The translations under genes were made by a program, and so were the position numbers. Below, in pieces: positions 1 through 7,691 of a stretch of 64,000 bases of DNA (position 1 is the stretch's first letter; every line of letters starts with the position of its first letter). Under the pieces are notes generated by a model that had not been told where the DNA came from, did not search any database, and worked only from the letters and a program-made list of their open reading frames with translations. The DNA lies in the NCBI RefSeq assembly GCF_004118325.1, contig NZ_RDFA01000003.1:434001-498000 (forward strand), given 5' to 3'. The DNA comes from Halorientalis pallida (lineage in GTDB: Archaea; Halobacteriota; Halobacteria; Halobacteriales; Haloarculaceae).

Positions 1-438
1 GTGCTGGCCGTCCTTCGCTACCCAGACTCCTTTACGGTGAACTTCAGTTTCTTCGACGGTGACGTGGCCGACGACGCCATCCGCTACGAGTCGCCGAAAC
101 ACGACGAGTCGGACCTCGACTCCCGATACCGCGACCGATACCACGCCGAATGCCAGTATTCACAGCGGAAAGCGGCCGGGTACATTCGGGAACGGACGGA
201 CCTGATCCGAGCAGCGTTCCCGGACCCAGCGGCGTCTCGCGTCGAAGACCGACAGTACGGCGGGTTCGTTCACATCACCGGCCGGGACGGCCCCGTCTTC
301 TCGGAAGTTCTCGACTCCGTCACGCCGAATCCGGACCGCTTCGACGAGCCAGCCACGAAACCCGGGTTGGTCCCGGAGGGACCCGAGGTCGAACGCATCC
401 ATGCACACTATCTCGACGATGCCGAACTGATCGTCTGA
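1..438 (+). CDS. hypothetical protein, possibly 5'-partial
   Basis: An open frame runs from the first base (GTG) to a TGA at 436-438 and encodes 145 residues. The true start may lie before the window. The protein is acidic, has no membrane segment and no motif I recognise; the middle is rich in Asp, Arg and Tyr. It is followed after 39 bases by the 3' end of a convergent regulator gene. Codon use matches the neighbouring genes, so it is probably a real gene, but no function can be proposed. Confidence 0.55.
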   Translation: MLAVLRYPDSFTVNFSFFDGDVADDAIRYESPKHDESDLDSRYRDRYHAECQYSQRKAAGYIRERTDLIRAAFPDPAASRVEDRQYGGFVHITGRDGPVFSEVLDSVTPNPDRFDEPATKPGLVPEGPEVERIHAHYLDDAELIV

Positions 439-477
439 TCGACCCCTGGTCGTGACACCTGTTCGAACGGTACGGGG

Positions 478-1242
478 TCACAGGCCCTTGCCTTCGCCAC
501 TACCGGTCCCAATCCGGACGGCATCGTCCTGAAACCGGTCGACGGTCGCTTCGGCCCAGTCACAGGCGCTCGGTGTGTCGTTCGTGACTAACCCGGTGAT
601 GAGTGGACCGTCGCGGAGTTCGATGGCCATGCGTCGCGGCGTGTCAACAGTCACGAGGACACCGAACGGAACGGTCGCGGTGGTCTCGTAGAGGTCTGCA
701 CGCGCTGCGACAGCAGTCAGCGCGTCCGCATGGTCGTCACGGAGCGAGTCGAGTACTGCTTCCGGAAGCACCAGTTCCGCGCCGAGCCCGCCGTCGAGAA
801 GCGCACGGAACTGTTCGACGTACCCGGGCGAGACCACAGGGGTTACGCCACGTACCCTGTCGGCGTTCTCCAGCAGTTCCCAGACCGCATCGAGATGACG
901 TTCGACGTCGGTCTCGTCGGGGCGGACGACCGTCGCACCAGCCAGCGCCGTCGGGTCGACAGTGCCGCCTGGGAAGTCGGCGAGCAGGTCGCCGAACCGA
1001 GCCGTGTCCGCGAGTTCGTCGAATCGCGAAAGTGCGACGACGCCGAACAGTGTCGGTCGGAACTCGTCCTCGACGCGCTCCACGAGGCCCGCCTCCTGTA
1101 GTTGTGAGAGCCCCTTGTAGATGGTCGATTTCGAGTCCGGCAGGGCGTCGACGAGTTCGTAGCGCGGGCGTGGCTGCTCGGTCAGTGCCCTGAGGACTCC
1201 GTGCCGGAGCCGAAGCAACTCGGTGAGGTCCTCGCCGTTCAT
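478..1242 (-). CDS. winged-helix transcriptional regulator, FilR1-like (DUF1724 type)
   Basis: A 254-residue cytoplasmic regulator. The N-terminal 75 residues read as a winged helix (an ELVDALP..SKSTIYKGLSQL segment followed by GLVER), and the C-terminal part matches the effector-like domain of the FilR1/DUF1724 family found throughout haloarchaea. The start chosen is the ATG at 1242 (MNGEDLTEL), because the longer open frame upstream is basic and not regulator-like. The gene is divergent from the alpha/beta hydrolase starting at 1356, so the 113-base gap probably holds both promoters and the regulator may control the hydrolase. The family assignment comes from memory of the fold pattern, not from a search. 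Confidence 0.8.
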   Translation of the reverse strand: MNGEDLTELLRLRHGVLRALTEQPRPRYELVDALPDSKSTIYKGLSQLQEAGLVERVEDEFRPTLFGVVALSRFDELADTARFGDLLADFPGGTVDPTALAGATVVRPDETDVERHLDAVWELLENADRVRGVTPVVSPGYVEQFRALLDGGLGAELVLPEAVLDSLRDDHADALTAVAARADLYETTATVPFGVLVTVDTPRRMAIELRDGPLITGLVTNDTPSACDWAEATVDRFQDDAVRIGTGSGEGKGL

Positions 1243-1355
1243 ACTTCCCGGTCCCCTGCACGGTTTATGAAACCCGCTGCTGGTGGCACGGATTCCAGGG
1301 CCCTCGGAATTTCCGCGTCGGTGTCTTGACAGCCACACCCGTCGATGCTACAGGT

Positions 1356-2246
1356 ATGAGCCAGATAGAGAGCAAGCGGACGGAGAAGGCCTTTCCCGGA
1401 AGCGAACGACGAACCGTCGACCTGCCACAGGGACCGATTCAGTACTACGATATCGGGTCGGGCGAACCGGTATTGTTCGTCCACGGCGCGTTCGTCGACG
1501 GCAACCTCTGGCGGAACGTCGCCGAACCGCTGTCCGACACCGCACGCTGTCTCGTGCCGACGCTGCCGCTGGGCGGACACGACGTGGCGATGGACCCGGA
1601 CGCAGACCTCACACCCTCCGGTGTGGCCGACTTACTCGCACAGTTCCTCGACGAAATCGGGGTCGAACGGGTGACGCTGGTCGGTAACGACACCGGTGGT
1701 GCGATCTGCCAGGTATTTCTCGCTGCCTATCCCGAACGAGTCGAACGGCTGGTGCTGACGAACTGCGACGCGTTCGACAACTTCCCTCCGATCCAGGCAC
1801 TGCCGTTCGTCTGGGGCGCACGGATACCTGGGGCCGTGGGGCTGTTCGCCCGAGTACTCGGGTCACAGCGAATCCGCAGACAGACGTTCGCCCTCCTGGC
1901 CAAGCACCCGATCCAGCCGGACGTCCTCGATGGATACACCGACTCACTACGGAGCGACGCCGCCGTGCGACGGGACCTGCGCAAAGCGCTTCTCGGCGTC
2001 TCTCCGGAGTACACGAACGAGGCTGCGACAGTGTTTCCGACATTCGACCGGCCGGTCCTTCTGGCGTGGGCACCTGAAGACCCGATCTTCCCGCTCGAAG
2101 ATGCACAGGCATTGGCCGACCGCTTCCCGAACGCGCGGCTCGAACGTGTCGACGGATCGAACGCGCTCGTCCCGGAAGATCAGCCGGATCGACTCGTCGA
2201 CCTGCTCGTCGACTTCCTGAGCGCGTCTGTCCAGGTTCCCAGTTAG
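1356..2246 (+). CDS. alpha/beta hydrolase, haloalkane-dehalogenase-like, atypical active site
   Basis: A 296-residue cytoplasmic alpha/beta hydrolase. The oxyanion-hole HG dipeptide is in LFVHGAFVDGNLW, and the nucleophile elbow is GNDTGG with Asp112 where most esterases have Ser, as in haloalkane dehalogenases and epoxide hydrolases. The acid-loop motif WAPEDPIFP is present. The segment that should carry the catalytic His reads DGSNALVPEDQPD, so the His position appears to be Ala270. The start is the ATG at 1356; a TTG at 1326 is in frame but less likely. The gene is divergent from the FilR1-like regulator. The substrate is unknown, and loss of the His raises doubt about ordinary hydrolytic activity. 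Confidence 0.85.
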   Translation: MSQIESKRTEKAFPGSERRTVDLPQGPIQYYDIGSGEPVLFVHGAFVDGNLWRNVAEPLSDTARCLVPTLPLGGHDVAMDPDADLTPSGVADLLAQFLDEIGVERVTLVGNDTGGAICQVFLAAYPERVERLVLTNCDAFDNFPPIQALPFVWGARIPGAVGLFARVLGSQRIRRQTFALLAKHPIQPDVLDGYTDSLRSDAAVRRDLRKALLGVSPEYTNEAATVFPTFDRPVLLAWAPEDPIFPLEDAQALADRFPNARLERVDGSNALVPEDQPDRLVDLLVDFLSASVQVPS

Positions 2247-2300
2247 ACTCTCGCGCTCCCGGCCCGAATACTATCGACTTCGCAAAACCACCTTTTACGT

Positions 2301-2440
2301 CGTCGGGTGGCCCGCTTCGCGCGCCACCGCTCACACCAGAAATCGGAGATTTCTGGTTTGCTCACGAGAGCGACGCTCTCGTGAACCTCGTAACATCTGG
2401 ACCAAAACGACTGCTCGCGGGCCACCAGCCCGCTCGCAGT
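2301..2440. repeat. cluster of four short hairpins downstream of gatA
   Basis: The gap between the convergent hydrolase and gatA genes holds four inverted repeats: GGTGGC/GCCACC (2306-2311 and 2323-2328), a perfect 10-bp stem with a GGA loop (2335-2357), a perfect 10-bp stem with a GAC loop (2362-2384), and GCGGGC/GCCCGC (2417-2433). The cluster lies between two imperfect direct copies of about 20 bases at 2251-2270 and 2451-2470 (17 of 20 identical); the second copy is the 3' end of gatA. It could act as a bidirectional terminator or be a small non-autonomous repeat element. Confidence 0.7.
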
Positions 2441-2442
2441 TG

Positions 2443-3723
2443 CTACGCTAGCGCACTCCCGGCGCGAATAATCTCCGTCTCTCCGAACGCCGGCCCGACG
2501 AACTGCATCCCGACGGGGAGGCCGTCGTCGGTCTCGCCCGCCGGCACGGAGATGGCCGGCAGGTTCGCCAGGTTGACCGGCGTCGTGTTCGCGTCGGCCA
2601 GATACATGGTGAGTGGATCCGACAGGCTCTCGCCCATCTCCATCGGCGGGACGGGCATCGTCGGCGAGGCCAGCACGTCCGCCTCGGCCAGGGCCTCGTC
2701 GAAGTCCTGTTTGACCCACGCCCGGGCGTCCTGAGCCTTCTTGTAGTACTTGTCGTGGTAGCCCGCCGAGAGGGCGTAGGTGCCCAGCAGGACGCGGCGT
2801 TTGACCTCTTCGCCGAAGCCCGCCTCACGGACGCCGGCGAACTCCTCGTTCCAGTTGCCCTCGTAGTCGGGGCTGGGGCCGTAGCGGACGCCGTCGAACC
2901 GCGCGAGGTTCGAGGACGCCTCGGACATGGCGATGACGTAGTAGGCCTCGACGGCGTGTTCGACCGAGGGCAGGTCGACCTCGTGGGAGCTCGCGCCCTG
3001 CGCTTCGAGGTCGTCGATGGCGTCCCAGAAAGTCTCGACGACGTCCTCGTCGGCGCCCTCGACCAGTTCCGTCGGAATCCCGATTTGCATGCCTTCCACG
3101 TCGCCGTCCGCGGCGGCGGCGTAGTCGGTATCGGCACCCTCCTCGGCGGCATCCCGGGTCGTCGCGTCGTGTTCGTCGGGACCGGCGATCACTTCGAGGA
3201 GTTCGGCGGCCTCCTCGACGGAGGGTGCGATAGGACCGATCTGTTCCAGCGAGTTGGCGTAGGCGATCAGCCCGTACCGCGAGACGAGGCCGTAGGTTGG
3301 TTTGATGCCGACGACGCCACAGAAGGCGGCGGGACAACGCACGGAACCGCCGGTGTCCGTGCCGAGGGCGAGGTCGGCGTCACCGGACGCGACGGCCGCC
3401 GCGGAGCCCCCGGAGGACCCGCCAGGGACGTGGCCCGGCGCGGCGGGGTTCTCGGTCGGGCCGAACGCGGAGGTCTCGGTGGTCGTCCCCATCCCGAACT
3501 CGTCCATGTTGGTCTTGCCGGTGATGGTCGCGCCGGCCGATTTGAGGCGGTCGACGACCGTCGCGTCGTAGGGCGGGACGTACTCGTCGAGCATCGCCGA
3601 CCCGCAGGTGGTGCGGACCCCCTCCGTGGAGATGTTGTCCTTGACGGCGACGGTCCGGTCGGCCAGGGGGCCGTCGTCGCCGCCCGCGATCCGCTCGTCG
3701 GTGATGTAGGCGTTGTGCGACAT
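2443..3723 (-). CDS. gatA: aspartyl/glutamyl-tRNA amidotransferase subunit A
   Basis: A 426-residue amidase-family protein, the ammonia-releasing glutaminase subunit of GatCAB, which converts Asp-tRNA(Asn) (or Glu-tRNA(Gln)) to the amidated form. The Ser-cisSer-Lys triad is visible as Lys28 (AVKDN), Ser103 (GGSSGGS) and Ser127 (GTDTGGS); the spacings of 75 and 24 residues fit the family. It lies directly after gatC, sharing one base (TAATG), so the two are cotranscribed. GatB is not in the window. The protein is shorter than bacterial GatA (about 480 residues), which is usual for haloarchaea. Its last residues (IRAGSALA) are echoed by a second copy of the coding tail about 200 bases downstream. 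Confidence 0.95.
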   Translation of the reverse strand: MSHNAYITDERIAGGDDGPLADRTVAVKDNISTEGVRTTCGSAMLDEYVPPYDATVVDRLKSAGATITGKTNMDEFGMGTTTETSAFGPTENPAAPGHVPGGSSGGSAAAVASGDADLALGTDTGGSVRCPAAFCGVVGIKPTYGLVSRYGLIAYANSLEQIGPIAPSVEEAAELLEVIAGPDEHDATTRDAAEEGADTDYAAAADGDVEGMQIGIPTELVEGADEDVVETFWDAIDDLEAQGASSHEVDLPSVEHAVEAYYVIAMSEASSNLARFDGVRYGPSPDYEGNWNEEFAGVREAGFGEEVKRRVLLGTYALSAGYHDKYYKKAQDARAWVKQDFDEALAEADVLASPTMPVPPMEMGESLSDPLTMYLADANTTPVNLANLPAISVPAGETDDGLPVGMQFVGPAFGETEIIRAGSALA

Positions 3724-4001
3724 TACGAGACCTTCGGCCCTTTGAAGAAGCCCTCCTCGCTCTCGGGAGCGTTTCGCAACGCCTCGTCCTGGTCGAGAGA
3801 GTCTCGGACCTCGTCATCCCGCATCACGTTCGCGAGGTCCGTCTCGGAGTCGACCTCCGGGACCTCGTCCAGCGTCTCGAAGTAGTCGAGGATGTCCGCG
3901 AACTGCTCGACGAACCGGTCGACCTCCTCGTCGTCGAGGTCGACGCGGGCCAGCGAGGCGACGTGGCGCACGTCCTCGGGTTCGACGGCCGAATCGCTCA
4001 T
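3723..4001 (-). CDS. gatC: aspartyl/glutamyl-tRNA amidotransferase subunit C
   Basis: A 92-residue GatC, the small subunit that wraps GatA and GatB in the tRNA-dependent amidotransferase. The hallmark N-terminal segment EDVRHVASLARVDL and the C-terminal LRNAPESEEGFFKGPKV are both visible. The start is the ATG at 4001 (MSDSAVEPEDV); the longer frame upstream reads through the promoter region and is basic. It is the first gene of a gatC-gatA operon with a one-base overlap. It is divergent from tfb, so the 218-base gap holds promoters for both translation and transcription machinery genes. Confidence 0.95.
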   Translation of the reverse strand: MSDSAVEPEDVRHVASLARVDLDDEEVDRFVEQFADILDYFETLDEVPEVDSETDLANVMRDDEVRDSLDQDEALRNAPESEEGFFKGPKVS

Positions 4002-4144
4002 GTTCGCGGCGAGGCCCGGACCGGCGGTAAGGGTTTCGATACACGGGCTTTTGCGCCGCCGCTCGGTCGCTCGCGGGCGCGCTCGCGCGAGGCAGCCGGT
4101 GAACGGCCGAAATCGGCACGCAGGACCGCTCAACATGCCGGAAG

Positions 4145-4175
4145 TTTTAAGTCGGCGGATCCCCAACATAATACC
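4145..4175 (+). promoter_or_regulatory. TATA-like elements upstream of tfb
   Basis: Two AT-rich stretches stand out in the gatC/tfb gap: TTTTAAG at 4145-4151 and CATAATAC at 4168-4175, about 72 and 48 bases before the tfb ATG. Either would give a 5' leader of roughly 20-45 nt, unlike the leaderless genes elsewhere in the window. Which one is used cannot be decided from sequence. Confidence 0.4.
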
Positions 4176-4219
4176 GTATCAGAGAGTTTTCCGGGCATCA
4201 GTGCCCGCCGATTCAACCA

Positions 4220-5206
4220 ATGACCGACACCACCATCAGAGAGTATACGGGCGAGCGCGAGCGCACGCGCGAAAAGCCGACGGAATCGGACGAACGGGAG
4301 AACGAAGAGCAGGTCGACTGTCCGGAGTGTGGCGGTTCGCTGGCGACGGACTCCGAGCGCGGCGAGACGGTCTGTGAGGACTGCGGACTGGTCGTATCCG
4401 AAGACGAAGTCGACCCTGGGCCGGAGTGGCGCGCCTTCGACGCCAAAGAGAAAGACGAGAAAAGCAGGGTCGGGGCTCCGACCACGAACATGATGCACGA
4501 CAAGGGGCTCTCGACCAACATCGGCTGGCAGGACAAGGACGCCTACGGGAACTCCCTATCCTCGCGGCAGCGCGAGAAGATGCAGCGACTGCGGACCTGG
4601 AACGAGCGGTTCCGCACCCGCGACTCCAAGGAGCGCAACCTCAAGCAGGCCCTCGGTGAGATCGACCGCATGGCCTCCGCGCTCGGACTCCCCGAGAACG
4701 TCCGGGAGACCGCCAGCGTCATCTACCGCCGGGCACTCGACGAGGACCTCCTGCCGGGCCGGTCCATCGAGGGCGTCGCGACGGCCTCACTGTACGCCGC
4801 CGCCCGACAGGCGGGCACGCCGCGCAGTCTCGACGAGATCGATTCGGTCTCGCGGGTCGACAAGGACGAGATCGCCCGGACCTACCGCTACGTCGTCCGG
4901 GAGCTGAGTCTGGAGATCCAGCCCGCAGACCCCGAGAGCTACGTCCCCCGCTTCGCCTCGGACCTGGACCTCTCGGAGGAAGTCGAGCGCCGGGCGCGGG
5001 AACTGCTGAGTTCCGCCAAGGAGAAGGGCGTCCACTCCGGGAAGTCTCCGGTCGGGCTCGCGGCGGCGTCCGTCTACGCCGCCTCGCTGCTGGCCAACGA
5101 GAAGGTGACCCAGTCGGAAGTCTCCGAGGTCGCCAGCATCTCCGAAGTCACCATCCGGAACCGCTACCACGAACTGCTCGAAGCCGAGGACAACGTCTCC
5201 CAGTGA
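4220..5206 (+). CDS. tfb: transcription initiation factor IIB (TFB)
   Basis: A 328-residue general transcription factor that binds TBP-TATA DNA and recruits RNA polymerase. The N-terminal zinc ribbon has Cys34, Cys37, Cys52 and Cys55 (CPEC..CEDC), followed by the B-reader/linker segment (PEWRAFD, then GAPTT..HDKGLSTNIGW). Two cyclin-like repeats follow, at roughly residues 115-210 and 215-315, each with the AAR/AAS..YAA signatures. Haloarchaea carry several TFB paralogues and this cannot be assigned to one. The stop codon ends at 5206, and the antisense tnpB stop begins at 5207, so a mobile element abuts the gene without interrupting it. Confidence 0.97.
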   Translation: MTDTTIREYTGERERTREKPTESDERENEEQVDCPECGGSLATDSERGETVCEDCGLVVSEDEVDPGPEWRAFDAKEKDEKSRVGAPTTNMMHDKGLSTNIGWQDKDAYGNSLSSRQREKMQRLRTWNERFRTRDSKERNLKQALGEIDRMASALGLPENVRETASVIYRRALDEDLLPGRSIEGVATASLYAAARQAGTPRSLDEIDSVSRVDKDEIARTYRYVVRELSLEIQPADPESYVPRFASDLDLSEEVERRARELLSSAKEKGVHSGKSPVGLAAASVYAASLLANEKVTQSEVSEVASISEVTIRNRYHELLEAEDNVSQ

Positions 5207-5250
5207 CTACTCCCACAAGTGAACTCGTGGACTTCCCTCACTGAGGGTGA
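5207..5250 (-). mobile_element. right end of the IS1341-type element (putative reRNA/omega RNA 3' end)
   Basis: Two stem-loops occupy the last codons of tnpB: CCCTC/GAGGG with a 3-base loop (5235-5247), and an 8-bp stem with one mismatch (5213-5230) around a GA loop. Elements of the IS200/IS605 superfamily end in such imperfect palindromes, and the 3' end of tnpB doubles as the scaffold of the guide RNA. By that rule the guide would be read from bases just below about 5210, i.e. the antisense of the tfb 3' end. The exact boundary is inferred. Confidence 0.55.
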
Positions 5251-6429
5251 GGCCCACGTCGTCTGGGGAGTTCGCAGGTTCTGTCTCGTTGTCGGGTCCG
5301 TCGAGTCTGACCTGCGTTTCGGGCTGAGCCACAACAGCCCCCGCCGTCGATAGCGGGCTCTGAATGTCCTTACCCACGGCTCGTTGCGCGATGTTCGACG
5401 CACCGTTCTTGTCCGCATTATCATCCAACCCGCAATCGTGACACTCGACACGACCCTGCACCTCCCGACTCGTGTTCTGAGACCCACACCGCCAACACGT
5501 CACAGACGTGTCGTACTCCTCAACTGGGATGCACTCTCGGCCATCGAGATGGGCTTCGTACGTCAAGAAGTTCGCCAGCTTCGCATACGGCATCTTGTGG
5601 GTCTTGTCGTTCACGTACCTGCCCTGATCCTCATCAAACCGCAACCCCGTCATATCACCGAACACGATGACAGCGTTGCGCTCCCGAGCGCGGGCGATCA
5701 GTTCGTTCGCCACCTGATGGAGTTCGTGGTCGACCGTCCGCGACTCCTTGTGACCGATCCGCTTGATGACCTGGGTTCCCGACCGCACCTTCGCTTTCCC
5801 GATGACTTGCGGAGTTGCTTATAGTGTTCACGGACTCGGCGGACTTCCGCGCCGTGAAACTCCGTGTCGCGGTCGGAGAGGAACGTACTGACGGCGATCC
5901 ACTTCGCGCCCATGTCGACGGCCAGCACGTCGTCGTACTCGTCTGCGACGGCCACAGACCGCTTACAGACGAGATGAACGTACCACTCGCCGTCTCGACG
6001 GACGAGTTCCGAGTCACGGATGGATTCGTCGGTGAGGAGATGCGTGTCCTTCTCGGGAACGTGGATGGGAACCCAAATGTTGTCTCCCTTCTCTTTCTCA
6101 GGATTGTAGACAGGGAATTTGAACCACCACGACGAGAGAACTGTCGCCTCGTCGTGTTCTATGCTGATGCAGTCGTTGCGGAGGACGACTGGTTGCTCGG
6201 TATCCTCGCGTGGATTCTTGTTCGACCGGACTTTGCCCGCCTGCTGCTTGGTGGCTGAGTAGAGGTTCGCGTCCTCACCGTGAACGGCGTCTTGGAACGC
6301 ACTGTACTCACGTTCGACGAGTCGGGCTTTCCACTCGGTGAGCGAGTGGAGTTTGACCCGCACCGTGGTGGTGACTTCTCGGTGCATCGTATCGCCCGGT
6401 TTGTGTTTTGTGTGACGAGTGCTACCCAT
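5207..6429 (-). pseudogene. tnpB: RNA-guided endonuclease TnpB (IS1341 type), frameshifted
   Basis: Two frames together make one TnpB. The N-terminal part (start ATG 6429, or 6387) carries RuvC-I AVDMGAKWIAVS. The C-terminal part carries the RuvC-II region IVFGDMTGLR, a Cys4 zinc finger (CWRC..CHDC) and RuvC-III DDNADKNGASNIA. The frames join at 5803-5806, where RKS-SGK should continue as RKSIGKAKVRSG; one base appears to be missing. The usual RuvC-II Glu is Gly (codon 5657-5659), but a Glu pair lies 46 residues further on (VEEYDTS, codons 5516-5521), matching the rearranged active site described for some TnpBs and Fanzors. No TnpA transposase is present. Probably inactive unless the frameshift is an error or is bypassed. 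Confidence 0.88.
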
Positions 6430-6569
6430 ATATGAGGTTGCCAACCGCAGTGAAAGTGGTTGCAGGAAAGTTGCCGGATTTAACCCACAACTGACATCTT
6501 GGACTTTCTCCTTGACTTTCTGTAACTCTCCGCTCTCTTCTCCCTGTTGCACCGACTCACCAGCGACCG

Positions 6570-7691
6570 CTATTCCACGAGCGACCGAACGTACTTCGTG
6601 ACGTGGTCGTCCATCCGGCGTTTGTAGCCGGCCTGTCGGGCCAGCCGGTCGAGTTCTCGCGCTACGAGACTGCCGTACTGGACGGCCTTCTTGTCCCGCT
6701 GGGCAACCGCGTCGGGGAGCCACTCACTCGCCGCCCGGCGGAGCGCGACTTTCCGCTCGACGTCGCCACGGTCCACGCCTTCGCCGGGCTCGGCCACGAG
6801 CAGGTTCCCGGGCACGGAGAGTGCGGCTTCGATCACGCGGTCGTCGAGGAGCGGTGCGACGGGTTCGACGCCCGCGGCCCGCAGTGTGAGCACGTCCCGC
6901 TCCAGCTGGTCGGGCAGGGTGGTGACGACCTCCCGACGCGCACCCCGGACTGTGTCGGCCTCGACGCGTGGATCCTCGGGTGCCTTCGCGACCTTGGCGT
7001 AGCCACCGAACAGTTCGTCGGCCCCCTGGCCCACGGCCAGGCGGTCGTAGCCGTCGGCGGCGACCCGTTCGGCCACGAGATAGAGCGGGAGTGCGATCTG
7101 CACGTCCATCGCGTTGGTCCGGCCCGTGGCGGCGACGAGTTCGGGCACCGCGCGTTCGAGGTCCTCGTGGGTGAGTTCGACGACGGTGCAGTCCCGACTC
7201 ATCGCCGCCGCGGCGGAGCGAGCGGCCTCGACGTCGTGGCTGTCGGGAAAGCCCGCGACGTACAGCGGCGCGTCCAGTCGCGCGGCCAGGACCGCCGAGT
7301 CCACGCCACCGGAGAACGCGACCGCGAGCCCGTCGGGATCGACCGCGGCGGTACTCGCGGCGAGCGCGTCCCGCACCGCTTGGACGACCGCCGCGTCGTC
7401 CTCGGTCGCGGGCGGGTCCGGGAGCGTCCAGACCTGCTCGTCGCCGTCTGGGGTTCGGACGTGGCCCGCCGGAACGGGGTCGGGATCGGTCAGGTCGGTG
7501 GGATCGAAACTCCACGTCGTCGGGTCGCCTGTCTCGGAAAAGCAGGGATAGCGACCCAGAACGTCCCGGACCAGACGCGGTGTGTCGGTGTCGGGGCCGG
7601 ATAGATCGCCCGCGAACCCGCGAGTCCCGGGCAGTGAGTCGCCGCTGTCGAGTGCGGTGCGAACGGTCGCCGGGTCGGCCCCGTCGATCAT
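6570..7691 (-). CDS. asparagine-synthase-like protein lacking the glutaminase domain
   Basis: A 373-residue ATP pyrophosphatase-type protein. The PP-loop SGGVDS is at residues 127-132 and the asparagine synthetase signature GQGADELFGGY at 221-231. The N-terminal 120 residues are a shortened relic of the amidotransferase domain: there is no MCGI start and so no catalytic Cys2, although LVRDVLGRYPCFSE still resembles the end of that fold. It may use free ammonia, or make an amide or amidine on another substrate. Its ATG overlaps the stop of the upstream PHP gene by 4 bases, indicating one transcript. Haloarchaea commonly carry this short form. Confidence 0.85.
   Translation of the reverse strand: MIDGADPATVRTALDSGDSLPGTRGFAGDLSGPDTDTPRLVRDVLGRYPCFSETGDPTTWSFDPTDLTDPDPVPAGHVRTPDGDEQVWTLPDPPATEDDAAVVQAVRDALAASTAAVDPDGLAVAFSGGVDSAVLAARLDAPLYVAGFPDSHDVEAARSAAAAMSRDCTVVELTHEDLERAVPELVAATGRTNAMDVQIALPLYLVAERVAADGYDRLAVGQGADELFGGYAKVAKAPEDPRVEADTVRGARREVVTTLPDQLERDVLTLRAAGVEPVAPLLDDRVIEAALSVPGNLLVAEPGEGVDRGDVERKVALRRAASEWLPDAVAQRDKKAVQYGSLVARELDRLARQAGYKRRMDDHVTKYVRSLVE

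Noticed and set aside
2443-4001. gatC-gatA without gatB as an incomplete system
   Set aside because: gatB is commonly encoded elsewhere in archaeal genomes; absence from this window says nothing.
5207-6429. TnpB as a nuclease-dead TldR-type repressor
   Set aside because: The RuvC-II Gly alone suggested this, but both Asp residues remain and an alternative Glu lies at the rearranged position; the frameshift also argues against a selected repressor.
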